64,000 nucleotides of DNA from Xiphydria camelus (lineage: Eukaryota; Arthropoda; Insecta; Hymenoptera; Xiphydriidae). The notes below the pieces were generated by a model. The model saw only the letters and a list, made by a program, of their open reading frames with translations. It made no database searches and was not told the DNA's origin. Location of the stretch: assembly GCA_963678675.1 (NCBI GenBank), contig OY783193.1:29730016-29794015 (forward strand), written 5' to 3'. Position 1 is the first letter of the stretch, and each line of letters opens with the position of its first letter. This document shows positions 11,380 to 21,537 of this stretch, one piece after another. Both the position numbers and the translations under genes were made by a program.

Positions 11380-12518
11380 AGTAATTACTGCAGAACGAAT
11401 AGGTTACAAGATTTTCATGAAGTTTTTGACGGTTTTCTTGCATGTCCCCTTTCATAACGTGCAAACAAAGAGGATGTAACTTCTATCCTATCCTGAACAA
11501 AATGAGTCGATCGACATCAGACATTGTCGAACTTATCACCGAGCGCCTTTCAGCCACGGTATTTTCATTGCAATATGCGCTTTTCATTTCAACTATTCCT
11601 GCTTTAAATAACTTTCACTTCTTTCAAAGTATTTACCTTGTACGAATTGTTGATCGTAGGGGGCAGCAATCAATGATTGTGACTAATCGTAGACAAATTG
11701 TTCCTGCGATGATGTTCCAGTTGCGAAGCATACCGTATGTCCGCGATCATTTGAACCATAGGAAAATTGCGAGTTTTGCATGAGCACCCCTTTGGGTCTC
11801 CTTGTCCAATAGAATCACCGGAGAAGCGTGAATGCGCATGCGTAGTCATCCGCGAGTGTGGCGTCGTCAGCAAGTTCAGATCGGTTATCGAAATAATCGA
11901 TCTGAACTTGCTGACGACGCCACACTCGCGGATGACTACGCATGCGCATTCACGCTTCTCCGGTGATTCTATTGGACGAGGAGACCCAAAGGGGTGCTCA
12001 TGCAAAACTCGCAATTTTCCTATGGTTCAAATGATCGCGGACATACGGTACACTAGTAAGTCAGCTTACAGCGTCCGATGTTTAGTATCAACTTTACCTC
12101 GTTTGGAATACCCATCACCCGAGCATAATCACGATTACGTTAACGTTAATCGCAGAATAGACCGTGAGCTTGGGCACATTATCGCAGTAGTAGTTCGGCA
12201 CACTTGTCTGCGACGAGTCGCTATTATTGATCGCTGCCTCCTACCACGAACAGTTCATAAAAGGTTATTAGCTTGGAAGAAGTAAAAGTTATTTAACGCT
12301 GGAATAGTTGAAACGAGAAGCGCGTATTGCAATTAATGTAACGTGGGTAATAGGCGCTCGGTGACAAGTCTGACATTCTCCAATGTCCATCGAGTCATCT
12401 TTTTACGGACAGGACACGAGCTAGATCCGCTTTAGTTGCACCTGTACGAGATGACATGTCAGAAAATCATGAGTCTTCATGAAAATCTTCTAACCTACTC
12501 GTTCTGCAGTAATCCTTA
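11380..12518. mobile_element. Palindromic element F, copy 1 (interrupted)
   Basis: Shares both arms with 14,164-14,868: ends near CTGCAGAACGA, with an internal GATCGTAGGGGGCA block. Its centre is broken by the 320-bp MITE at 11,731-12,050, which copy 2 lacks. Confidence 0.7.
11731..12050. mobile_element. 320-bp near-perfect palindromic MITE
   Basis: Starts TACCGTATGTCCGCGATC and ends with the reverse complement. The arms are about 145 bp with very few differences and a tiny loop near 11,890. TACCGTATGTCC-like ends also occur near 29,369, 31,170 and 63,580, suggesting one family. Confidence 0.85.
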
Positions 12519-12828
12519 ATTGAAGCAACATTTATGGGCAAAAATCGGACACAGGTTTTTAAACACTTGGGGAATCTCATCGAAGAAACCCGAATGATTA
12601 TTTATTATCACTTCTACAGATTAGTAATCATTATTTACAAATTAACGATTTCGATCTCCCGATTTGACAGCTACCGGGAGATCAGACTTTTGACAGTTTT
12701 CGCTCGGCTCGTAAGTCAGCAGCGCACTCTTCCGAAGCCAACTCTTAAAGTACCGACTCAACCACTTCCAGCCAAATGTCAGGGAAATTCAAAATCTGGA
12801 GTTTTTGCCAGAGGACATTCGGTATATG

Positions 12829-13250
12829 TTGTTACATATATTAGCTCGAGACGTTGGAATAGTTTTAAGAAATCCTTTTGCATGCACCGCTGAAATTTCA
12901 GGTGATATTTTGAAAGAGATTTATAGACTAGAGAGCCCTTATATTTTTGACTTTGCCTTAGTATTTTGGAGAAATAAAACATATACCGCTTTCGAATTTA
13001 CAGGCCATCGGATTTTTCTTATATTTTGGTCGTCTACAGAAATCCATGAAGACGTTTAACCTTCAACTCTCTCTCTAAGTATACTCTTCCAATGACCATG
13101 ACGAATTGTTTCATCACATGTAAAGATACCACTTATGACAGTATATATGTTGTTACATATATTAACTCGAGACGTTGGAATAGTTTTAAGAAATCCTTTT
13201 GCATGCACCGCTGAAATTTTGCCCTTACTCGTAAATAAATTTCTCAAGTC
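12829..13250. repeat. Dispersed repeat E, copy 2, with an internal 320-bp duplication
   Basis: The block TCGAGACGTTGGAATAG occurs at about 12,845 and 13,165, and once at 9640. The intervening sequence matches 9370-9640. The frames here are not conserved. Confidence 0.6.
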
Positions 13251-13383
13251 ACTCGCAAAGTTACGTATACGCATCTAAGCGAATAGACCAATCAGGATCA
13301 AGTATTCCGTTGTGGTGGGGTTACGGATTGGTCTATTCGCTAAGAAACGTATACGTTTCTCTTGCGAGTGACTCAAGAAAGGG
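13251..13383. repeat. Hairpin MITE H, copy 4
   Basis: ACTCGCAAAGTTACGTATAC at the left and TCTTGCGAGTGACTC at the right are inverted repeats of the H family. Confidence 0.7.
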
Positions 13384-14163
13384 GACCCAGAACCGCGTCA
13401 CCCGCCACTTTCTCGTCTGCTAGGTGCTTACGCCCTAGGGAACTTCTCTCGCGACGATTGGCGTCTGCCAACGATAGATAGAGCCAATCGTTCGGCGTCC
13501 TTGCGTCTCCGACCAATAATATAGGTACATCCTAGAGTCTATAAATCACTACGTGTGCCATATCGTCCTATGACCACAATATACCTATATTATCGACTAT
13601 CGGATTATTTATAGTTATGTATTATGTCAGTAATTAAATAATCTTCCATACCAACCATGATATTAATAGCGATATTTATGGAAATCCTTTCACGAACGAA
13701 TTGTTCTGAAGATTAAATAATATTCCATACCAACAGTGATATTAATAGCGGTATTTATGGAAATCCTTTCACGAACGAATTGTTCTGGGGAAAATATAAA
13801 CACACACAAACACAAATGTAACAAATAAAAAATTTTATTTTTAAAATGCTTAGATTATTTTTTGAAATACTTCTCTCGCTGATACTATGGATGTGTCTAC
13901 CGTGCGTTTACCTACCTATATGTTGTTAACGATAGAATTAACAACAGGTATATTTTCTATATTACACGCTATTCTTTAGTTCAGTCCATCGTATGCTACA
14001 CGCTATCTATCTATATTTGTATATTTTACGTATCAATTTTTGTTGGCACTGAATGAACATGCCGCCTTTTTTTACAGAGAATCTGTTTTTGTGGGGGGAT
14101 TTCACTACTTTTTGGAATTTATTCATGAGGAGAATACGTACATGTAGGAGAATAGCTTTTTAT
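13384..14163. other. Non-coding sequence with a short tandem duplication
   Basis: Positions 13,632-13,711 and 13,712-13,790 are an 80-bp direct duplication ending CACGAACGAATTGTTCTG, a motif also seen at 3265. Positions 14,030-14,100 are an element X end fragment. I see no gene. Confidence 0.5.
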
Positions 14164-14868
14164 TACTAAGTGTATTATTGCAGAACGAGTAGGTTAGAAG
14201 ATTTTCATGAAGACTCACGATTTTCTGATATGTCATCTCGTACAGGTGCAACCGAAGAGGATCTAGCTCATGTCCTGTCCGTAAAAAGATGACTCGATGG
14301 ATCGGAGCATGTCAGGCTTGTCACCGAGCGCCTTTCACCCATAGTACTTTCATTGCAATATGCGATTTTCGTTTCAACTATTCCTGCTCTAAGTAACTTT
14401 TACTTCTTTCAAAGCATTTACCTTGTACGAATTATTGATCGTAGGGGGCAACGATCAATGATTGTGACTAATCGTAGACAAATTATTCCTGCAATGATGT
14501 TCCAGTTGCACACCAATTGCCTTTTAGTTTTAATAGACGAACTTGTCTACGACGAGTCTCTATTATCGATCGCTGCCTCCGACCACGAACAGTTCATAAA
14601 AGGTGATTACCTTGTGAAAGAAGTAAAAGTTATTTAACGCTGGAATAGTTGAATGAAACGAGAAGCGCGTATTGCAATTAATGTACCGTGGGTAATAGGC
14701 GCTCGGTGACAAGTCTGACATTCTCCGATGTCCATCGAGTCATCCTTTTACGGACAGGACACGAGCTAGATCCTCTTCGGTTGCACCTGTACGAAATGAC
14801 ATATCAGAAAATCGTGAGTCTTCACGAAAATCTTTTAACCTACTCGTTCTCCAGTAATACTTACAATT
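14164..14868. mobile_element. Palindromic element F, uninterrupted copy
   Basis: The arms of about 330 bp are reverse complements (GCAGAACGAGTAGGTTAG at the left, mirrored near 14,850). It lacks the central MITE found in copy 1. The 94-aa frame at 14,353-14,637 is an arm read-through and has no recognisable domain. Confidence 0.75.
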
Positions 14869-14889
14869 AATATACCTGGAAGTTGAAGC

Positions 14890-15172
14890 AACAGGATTGC
14901 CGTACCTTTGGTCCAATATTGAAAATAAATCTTCTCAAGGCTGAATACGAGTTGGGCATGTTTCAGCGTACAATTAGCTAGATCCAGCTCGACGAATGAA
15001 CTATTCCGACTGGTTTTTGGAACGGCAAGTGGACGATCCCTCGTTCGTCAGAAGATTTTGTTCACAGATGAATCGAAATTCTACAACAAAGGATTAGTGA
15101 ATAATCACAACGCCCACTATTGGTCCGTGAGAAATCCTCACTGGGTAGAAGAAGTCGAAGGCGATGGAGTGG
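14890..15172 (+). pseudogene. Mariner/IS630-type transposase fragment
   Basis: Conceptual translation gives blocks characteristic of a mariner-family catalytic core: LFTDESKF (first catalytic Asp), then NNHNAHYWS and NPHWVEEVE. The frame changes between 15,040 and 15,055 and contains stops upstream, so the gene is dead. The C-terminal half and the TIRs are absent. It is a different lineage from the element at 1518-2093. Confidence 0.75.
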
Positions 15173-15185
15173 AGGTTTTACCTCT

Positions 15186-16140
15186 AATATGCCGGAATTA
15201 AAAATCTCTAGAACTCTGCGCTACAATGCCACGGTAGGAATATCAAATTCTACCGACATGACATGCTTCGACAAGGTCTGTATCAACTTTAGCATTATAT
15301 TGGGGGCACTGCACTAATCCTGTGGCACATTTTTCTATCTGGGAAAGCCGTGGTAGAAAAGTAGGAGATACGATAGAATTGGATTACAATAATGAAGTAA
15401 TTATTTTATTATCTTTTCCTTATCGATATATTCCCCCTTTCGTATTATCAAAAGTTCCAATTATATATTATCGGAACGCTGTACAGCTGTACTACCATAA
15501 TAATATGCTTTCCCAGATAGAAAAATGTGCCACAGGATTAGTGCAGTGCCCCCAATATACCGCTAAAGTTGATACAGACCTTGTCGAAGCATGTCATGTC
15601 GGTAGAACCTGATATTCCTACCGTGGCATTGTACCGCAGAGTTCTAGAGATTTTTAATTCCGGCATATATTGGAGGTAAAAAATGCATGTATACTGTCAG
15701 TACGGGAAGACGGTATATTATCGGAACGCTGTACAGCTGTACTACCATAATAATATGCTTTCCTAGATAGAAAAATGTGTCACAGGATTAGTGCAGTGCC
15801 CTTAATATACCGCTAAAGTTGATACAGACCTTGTCGAAGCATGTCATGTCGGTAGAACCTGATATTCATACCGTGGCATTGTACCGCAGAGTTCTAGAGA
15901 TTTTTAATTCCGGCATATTGGAAGTAAAAAATGCATGTATACTGTCAGTACGGGAAGACAGTATATTATCGGAACGCTGTACAGCTGTACTACCATAATA
16001 ATATGCTTTCCTAGATAGAAAAATGTGCCACAGGATTAGTGCAGTGCCCTTAATATACCTCTAAAGTTGATACAGGCCTTGTCGAAGCATGTCATGTCGG
16101 TAGAACCTGATATTCATACCGTGGCATTGTACCGCAATTC
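15186..16140. repeat. 250-bp tandem repeat (three copies) plus an inverted partial copy
   Basis: The motif TCGGAACGCTGTACAGCTG recurs at 15,471, 15,721 and 15,969. Each unit continues through CACAGGATTAGTGCAGTG and CATGTCATGTCGGTAGAAC. An inverted partial unit at 15,186-15,345 precedes the array, so it ends in a hairpin. Confidence 0.85.
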
Positions 16141-16169
16141 TAGAGAATTCTTTTCTACCTAGGTTGATT

Positions 16170-17080
16170 TTTGAATGCGAAGAAAAATCAAATTTCCATC
16201 AATCCGTCCCGTTCTCGTATGGCGCTGAAAACAAAAAATAGAATAACCACAAAGATATTTGTTCTGTATAAGGGATGAAAATGAGGTTAAGACAGTCAGT
16301 TAGGAAGTAACTTATCTGATGCCACTTCTTCCGAGATACAGATGTCTCCTTTCCTGCTCTTCATGCACCAGCAACCAGAGACAAATGACACTGCTTCCGT
16401 GCACTGTCTTGATTATTTTAAAAAATCTAAACGATTTGATAATAGCTAGCTGTCAGAGCGTCTGTCACATTCACCACTATTGAGATTCACTACTCCGATT
16501 ACACTGAATTTGTACTTTTTATTAACAAGCGCGTCCGAGGATCGAAAAAATGCGAGGGAAATCGTTTCGCGAATGGAAATATTTTTAAATTTTGAAAAAC
16601 AACTAAACATTCAAGGAATATATTCTCTCACACACTCTCACATACATTTTTGATGGCGTATGCGTGTGGCCGCATCTGTGTACACATTTCCGACCATGGC
16701 CGAATACCGCCGAAGACAGGCGGAATTTTTGTGACATTTTTACATATATATATCGCCCGAGAAAACGGGTTCTCGACTTTTATGGGGCGAGGGGCGTGGC
16801 TTTGCGTTGCTAAGGAAAAATCTCTGTTAATATGTAACTTACAACATTTAATCTGGTCTCTATCGATAGAGAATAGTCGATTTATATGGCGTAACTAAGC
16901 ATAGTTTTGGTTATAACCGTATATTTATTGAGAAAATTCGATGTTAAAATTGAGGGGTGAAGGGGGCAGACATTTTCCTGTAAAGATACGCGGGTGCTCG
17001 CGGCGACAGCGCTGGCGGCGTCGTTCTGACGACTTGAATGAACATGCCGCGAGACACTACCGTGTCTCTTTATGGTAAAA
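16170..17080. repeat. Dispersed repeat B, uninterrupted copy
   Basis: Collinear with 978-2443 minus the mariner. Ends near GAGACACTACCGTGTCTC. Confidence 0.75.
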
Positions 17081-17150
17081 GTAGAATTTTGCAAAAAGGG
17101 GGCGATAATGTAGGATTTCCCGCCTGCCTTATCCGCCTACTAGTGTCGGT

Positions 17151-17215
17151 TTTCCCCGATAGCCAAGCGTGACTTTCACCCAAAAGTCACGCGGTGGCGT
17201 CACTGAGTGACGTTA
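17151..17215. repeat. Truncated GATAGCCA-type MITE
   Basis: Begins CCCCGATAGCCAAGCGTGAC and runs into the TRIM. Relatives are at 21,538-21,663, 22,308-22,435, 29,085-29,270, 29,398-29,575 and 32,554-32,653. Confidence 0.6.
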
Positions 17216-17431
17216 TGTGGCGGCCCGCCACCAGATGGCGCTGCTCTTCTCACTAGTGGTCGAACACGAGTACGTTTCTACATAAGACCGAAGCTGTTTG
17301 ACAACCACGGAGGACAGAGCACACAGAGCGTCTAAGGCAGGAGTCGGCCGAGCCTTACCGACGAGTCCACAGGCCGACTCCGGGACGAAACGCTCCGCCG
17401 ATAACATGGCGACCACATCCTTTTCGCCACA
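17216..17431 (+). repeat. TRIM 5' LTR
   Basis: Matches 17,993-18,225 with few substitutions. Relative to the 3' LTR it lacks 17 bp near its end, between two GCCA motifs, consistent with a slippage deletion. Confidence 0.8.
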
Positions 17432-17432
17432 T

Positions 17433-17450
17433 TGGTGACGCCGACGTGAT
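17433..17450 (+). promoter_or_regulatory. tRNA-Trp primer-binding site
   Basis: TGGTGACGCCGACGTGAT lies one base after the 5' LTR. It is complementary to the 3' end of animal tRNA-Trp except for one mismatch in the GGGG run. This fixes the element's orientation as plus. Confidence 0.75.
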
Positions 17451-17992
17451 CCAGCGGAGAGGATCATCATCCTGCAGCATACCTTCTGGACCAAGGAAAT
17501 CCCATGATAGGACACCTTCATCCGGAAGCAGAGCCAACGCACACACACACGGCCACGACGCTCTCAGCCAGCACCAGCCACACTAGCGCTCACGCACACG
17601 GCCACGAAACTCACAGCACCAGCCACACACACACGGCCACGACGCCCACAAGCACCAGCCATGCCAGCGCACACACACACGGCCATGCTAGACCCACGCA
17701 GGCAGCAGCCACAGCACCAGCGCTCACACACAAGGCCATGCTAGACCCACGCAGGCAGCAGCCCCAGCCCAGCGCACGCACACACACGGCCATGCTAGAC
17801 CCACGCTGGCAGCAGCCGCATCATCACACACACACAGGATCGATCTCTCACACGCTGCGACGAACACCGGCGGAATTTCCAACTCACGATGTCCCAGTCA
17901 CATAGAACCACGCTCACACAGCCATCGCCACGCACACCACCATCTTCCACATCGTTACGCCTGCCTCCAGCAGCCGTCACTGGGGAGAGTAC

Positions 17993-18225
17993 TGTGGCGG
18001 CCCGCCACCAGATGGCGCTGCTCTTCTCACTAGTGGTCGAACACGAGTACGTTTCTACATAAGACCGAAGCTGTTCGACAACCACGGAGGACAGAGCACA
18101 CAGAGCGTCTAAGGCAGGAGCCGGCCGAGCCTTACTGACGAGTCCACAGGCCGACTCCGGGACGAAACGCTCCGCCGATAAGATGGCGACCACATCCTTT
18201 TCGCCAAAGTTACTCTGATGCCACA
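17993..18225 (+). repeat. TRIM 3' LTR
   Basis: The longer copy of the direct repeat, ending GATGCCACA. Preceded by the purine tract at 17,982-17,989. Confidence 0.8.
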
Positions 18226-18377
18226 TTGAGGATCCGGAGTGCGAGTTTTTGCCAGAACGGAATACTTGATCCTGATTGGTCTATTCGCTGACGCCGTACG
18301 GAACTTTTATTCGCGTCAGACACCGCTGTATGGTGGCGTTTCGTTCTTCCTAAGAGTGCCGTCGTTGCGGACCGAAT

Positions 18378-19030
18378 GTCAAGATAACCATGTAACGTAA
18401 ACAAAGTATTTGTAAATACCTAAAAGTAGTTTTAAGAGTGCAAGTGCAATAAACCCAATTCATAAGTGATGAATATCGATATCGAAGATATCTTGTCAGT
18501 TCTAGGAGAGTCAAAAATGCCGCTAGTGGAAGGAGAAGCGGTATTGAAAAAGCAGTTTGTATTTTCCTGCTGAATCAAAAAGAGAAACCAAAATACAGTG
18601 AAAATCGTCGCTTCTTGCGTACAATCGTCACATGTAACAAGTGCTCCTCACGAAGTTGAAGTGAACATCTTACTAGTAAACAACAATAAAGAAGTAACGT
18701 GCAAGTGCAGCTGGGCCAGAGGAAGACGCAAACATGTTTTTGCAACGCTTCTGTACATAAATCAGTACGGCAAATAGTACCATGTGATGATTGTACGCAA
18801 GAAGCGATGATTTTCACTACATTTTGGTTTCTCTTTTTGATTCCGCAGGAAAATACAAACCTGCTTTCAATACCGCTTCTCCTTCCACTAGCGGAATTTT
18901 TGACTCCTAGAATTGATAAGATATCTTCGATACCGATATTCATCACTTATGAATTAGGTTTATTGCACTTGCACTTTTAAAACTACTTTTATTTACAAAT
19001 TCTTTGTTTATGTTACGTGGTTATGTTGAC
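18378..19030. mobile_element. Foldback element with a coding loop
   Basis: Arms of about 250 bp (18,378-18,637 and 18,784-19,030) are near-perfect reverse complements with ends TGTCAAGATAACC / GGTTATGTTGACA. The 146-bp loop carries the SWIM-like segment described separately. Both arms also contain part of the same coding sequence, so the element looks like an inverted duplication of a captured gene fragment. Confidence 0.7.
18598..18777 (+). pseudogene. SWIM-like zinc-finger fragment
   Basis: A 59-codon open frame ends at TAG 18,775-18,777. It contains VTCKCSWARGRRKHVFATLL, which resembles a SWIM zinc finger (CxC then CxH) of the kind found in insect transposon-associated proteins together with a YqaJ-type nuclease. 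The first two Cys and the His are present, but the third Cys is replaced within ARGRRKH, so metal binding is probably lost. No start codon belongs to the frame. It is the end of a larger protein. Confidence 0.5.
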
Positions 19031-19979
19031 ATTTATTTTGAAAAAGAAAAATATCAAATTATTTTACAAAATTTAATGAGAACCTTCGAGAGCAGTCACT
19101 AGGTTCGTAACACGAGGACTGGTTCTTAACTCGACGGAGTGTGCGCAGTCTGACCCAGCCGTTCCAACAAACACAGAACTAGTTCTGGAACGATTCCAAC
19201 GAGCGTTCCAACCGCGAACTGTAACAGAACTGATTCTCGAACGGTAATTTCAGTCCCTAGTTCTGAGTTGGAACGATTTTTTAGCACATGCGTAGTAAGG
19301 CGCGAGACGCACTCTATTTGAATCGGTGAGTCCAAGAACAGTACAAATGCATAAAGATAGTTTCGAGAAAAAATGAAAAAACATAATAACTTCACAATGA
19401 GTTAATGGCCATCATTTCAAGCTCTTGAAAACTGTAATGAGGGATGCTAAATACGTGGATTTTCTTATGACTGATAGGAATCGGTTCTTGACAATATATG
19501 GAGCTTAGAATTTTAAACATTTTGGCTACCTATCTTAACTCAAAACGCCATTTGTTGGACTTATACTGTTCTTGGATTCACCGATTCATTTCTATTCGGA
19601 GGCATTGAAGGATATTTTAAAATATGCTAAACTCTTGCTCTAACAAATATCGTTTATTGGCAAAGGTTTAAGTACTAGTACGGAGAAAAAACTGAAATGT
19701 TAATTCCGATGATAACGTTAAAAAGGGTCAAAGGAAATTTTTAGAAATTGCGGGAAAAACATGATGGATAACAGAAAACATTTTTTTATTTGGTAATATA
19801 ATATGTACATGGTTCTATTATATGTATATTATCCTATTCTTTATATAAAATACTGTACGACTTAAGCTATTATATCATAGTATTTTCATTCGCAATTTTT
19901 TTCAACTGCTGTTACATATAATGAATCTGAATAAAAGGAGATAATTTTCTTGAGAAATCTAGTTAACAAGCTGGTAAAA
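19031..19979. other. No gene recognised
   Basis: Positions 19,035-19,102 share a block (GAGAACCTTCGAGAGCAGTCAC) with 30,389-30,453 and part of 21,942-21,980, where it precedes a SINE. The rest is AT-rich with no supported frame. Confidence 0.45.
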
Positions 19980-20700
19980 TTAAATAGTATCATATAGAAT
20001 ACATCGTTGGGAATTATTAAAATTCTTCATTGTATGGAATGATTTCGTCCTGGCGTAAATTTTATACTTCATGTTCAGGCATTCGTCCTTCATTTTGAAG
20101 TGTTCGTTAAATCTGAAAGAAGCGTACCTATTATCAAAACGATTATCATCAAATGAAATATGAATATTATGAAATGAAAATATCCTGATTACAATCTGAT
20201 AATAATTAAATAAACTTACTCCAGAAAATCGAAGTCGATATTTGAATGTTCACTCTGTATAAGCGCCCAGCAACCCCGGAAGAAATGAGATAAATGAGGA
20301 AACTTAAACCTTGGTATAAAGTTTAGTAACAGTATCTTCGGATACATCTGTGGCTTCATTGTACGTACGAAGATATATTCTAAGCCAAGCCCTTTGCAAT
20401 GTTTCCTCCGGATACAGAGAAAAGTCAGGATTATCTATACCTGAAAAAAGAAATAAGAGATTTTGTATTACTTCTATGCTATAAAAATGATTAGTTTGTG
20501 GTAAATGGATAATTTGATTACCAGCAAATTCAATAAAATGATTGGATATATCAAAAGCCTCAGTTAAAAGCAGTGTACTCATAGTCAATGAAAGTAACGC
20601 TATTTTCTTTTTCATTGTACAATACATTTCCCAGTAGAAGATCATTGTGAGCCTATACTATAGGACTATCAAGTTCTGAAAGAGTTTCCTTTACACGTTC
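19980..20700 (-). pseudogene. Ethanolamine kinase pseudogene (3' half, introns kept)
   Basis: Three exon-like blocks read on the minus strand: about 20,700-20,523, 20,440-20,220 and 20,127-19,980. They are separated by introns with GT donors (gtaatc, gtaagt) and AG acceptors. Block 1 has AHNDLLLGN, the kinase catalytic HND motif, then FIDYEYTAFN and GNHF-like SNHFIEFAG. Block 2 has DFSLYPEETLQRAWLR, SHFFRGCWALIQ and NIDFDFLE. Block 3 has FRFNEHFKMK. These match the C-terminal half of ethanolamine kinase (insect easily shocked), which phosphorylates ethanolamine in the Kennedy pathway. A TAG stop precedes AHND, a frameshift follows FN, and another lies before KFPHL. The N-terminal half is missing. 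Retained introns mean DNA duplication rather than retrocopying. Confidence 0.85.
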
Positions 20701-21269
20701 ACTGCGGATCATGCGGCTCTCGCGTGAGGGTGTATGTATTTTAAAGCAGGAGCTGCGCGGTCTGCAGCGAATGTGTTAAGCATTGATGCTCCTTTTGAAG
20801 CACCACATAAGGTCGGATTAGCCATTTGAATCCTGAAACAGAAGAGTATTGGAATACTTTACACAATTAAAATTAGATATCAAGCATACTCCGATAGTTC
20901 ACTTCGCGTCTTTTGCAGTATCCCTGAATCCCTTTGGCATGATCTAAACACATGATGATAAACACAACCCAGATCCAGAAAATGTATAATACAGGTGGAC
21001 ACGAGAATGCGACCCCTTCAATCATTTACGCCAATAAACTGAAAATGTAAAACACGAGTCAAGAATGTTTACAGTTGCATTCCGGGACGTTTGTAGGTTA
21101 GAGCAGCGCGAAGGCGATTATCCGTAACTTCTAAATGGTGTCTATTTGAAAAATAGCAATTGAAAGAAAGACTTACGTTTCAACAATTAGTTGAACTCAC
21201 ACATCCGCTTAGGATTACCCGTGATTTTCCGCAAAATGTATACAAAAGGTGGAGAAGCCTCCCTGTCTG
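20701..21269. other. No gene recognised
   Basis: I looked for upstream exons of the ethanolamine kinase fragment here and found none. The sequence has no clear repeat partner in the window. Confidence 0.4.
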
Positions 21270-21422
21270 TCATGTCCGGTTTCTATATTATGACCGGAGT
21301 GGAGCAACATCGTGCTCGAAGAGTCGATGGCTCAATTGGTAGAATGCAAGCATTCCCAGTTTCGAAGCATCTCGTATCTTGAAGATCGCAGGTTCAAATC
21401 CCGGTAGGGTGTGAAAAAAAAA
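21270..21422 (+). mobile_element. tRNA-derived SINE, copy 1
   Basis: Contains a polymerase III A box TGGCTCAATTGG (21,328-21,339) and a perfect B box GGTTCAAATCC (21,391-21,401), then a short A-rich tail. A second copy at 30,456-30,608 shares the same order and 3' end. The A-B spacing is wider than in a tRNA, so this is a SINE head and not a functional tRNA gene. Confidence 0.75.
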
Positions 21423-21537
21423 GCGACACTACTAGGCGGCGGCACTGCACGGGCACACAGTGAAAAACCTCGGTAAAGTTACTGCATGCAAAATCCTACT
21501 TTATCCTTTTGCAAAATCCTACTTTATCCACTTTGTA

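Larger units (their letters stand above)
10480..12700. repeat. Nested set of palindromic elements
   Basis: The outermost arms are about 10,480-10,630 and 12,540-12,690. Inside lie the foldback element 10,643-11,358 and the palindromic element F (11,380-12,518), whose centre is interrupted by another palindromic MITE (11,731-12,050). This is at least three levels of inverted symmetry. No gene is supported; the frames at 11,442-11,783 and 11,670-12,285 merely read through palindromes. Confidence 0.65.
17216..18225 (+). mobile_element. TRIM: terminal-repeat retrotransposon in miniature
   Basis: Two direct repeats of 216 and 233 bp (17,216-17,431 and 17,993-18,225) flank 561 bp. Both begin TGTGGCGGCCCGCC and end in CCACA. 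Directly after the first lies a primer-binding site matching tRNA-Trp, and before the second a purine tract GGGGAGAG (17,982-17,989). There is no gag or pol, the definition of a TRIM. The inner 133-aa frame (17,504-17,905) is only a Thr/His-rich reading of CACACA repeats. A target duplication was not found, so the flanks may have rearranged. Confidence 0.8.

Noticed and set aside
11442..12285. Two mirrored protein frames of 113-172 aa
   Set aside because: They read across palindromic MITE arms on opposite strands and share the same palindromic peptide, so they are geometry rather than genes.
15471..16140. CRISPR-like array
   Set aside because: The three 250-bp direct repeats have no spacers and the genome is eukaryotic; it is an ordinary tandem repeat.
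17504..17905. 133-aa His/Thr-rich protein inside the TRIM
   Set aside because: It reads CACACACGGCCACG-type simple repeats. TRIMs are non-coding and no homologous domain is visible.
21328..21401. A functional tRNA gene
   Set aside because: A and B boxes are present but spacing is wide, the cloverleaf does not form obviously, and an A tail and a second copy indicate a SINE.
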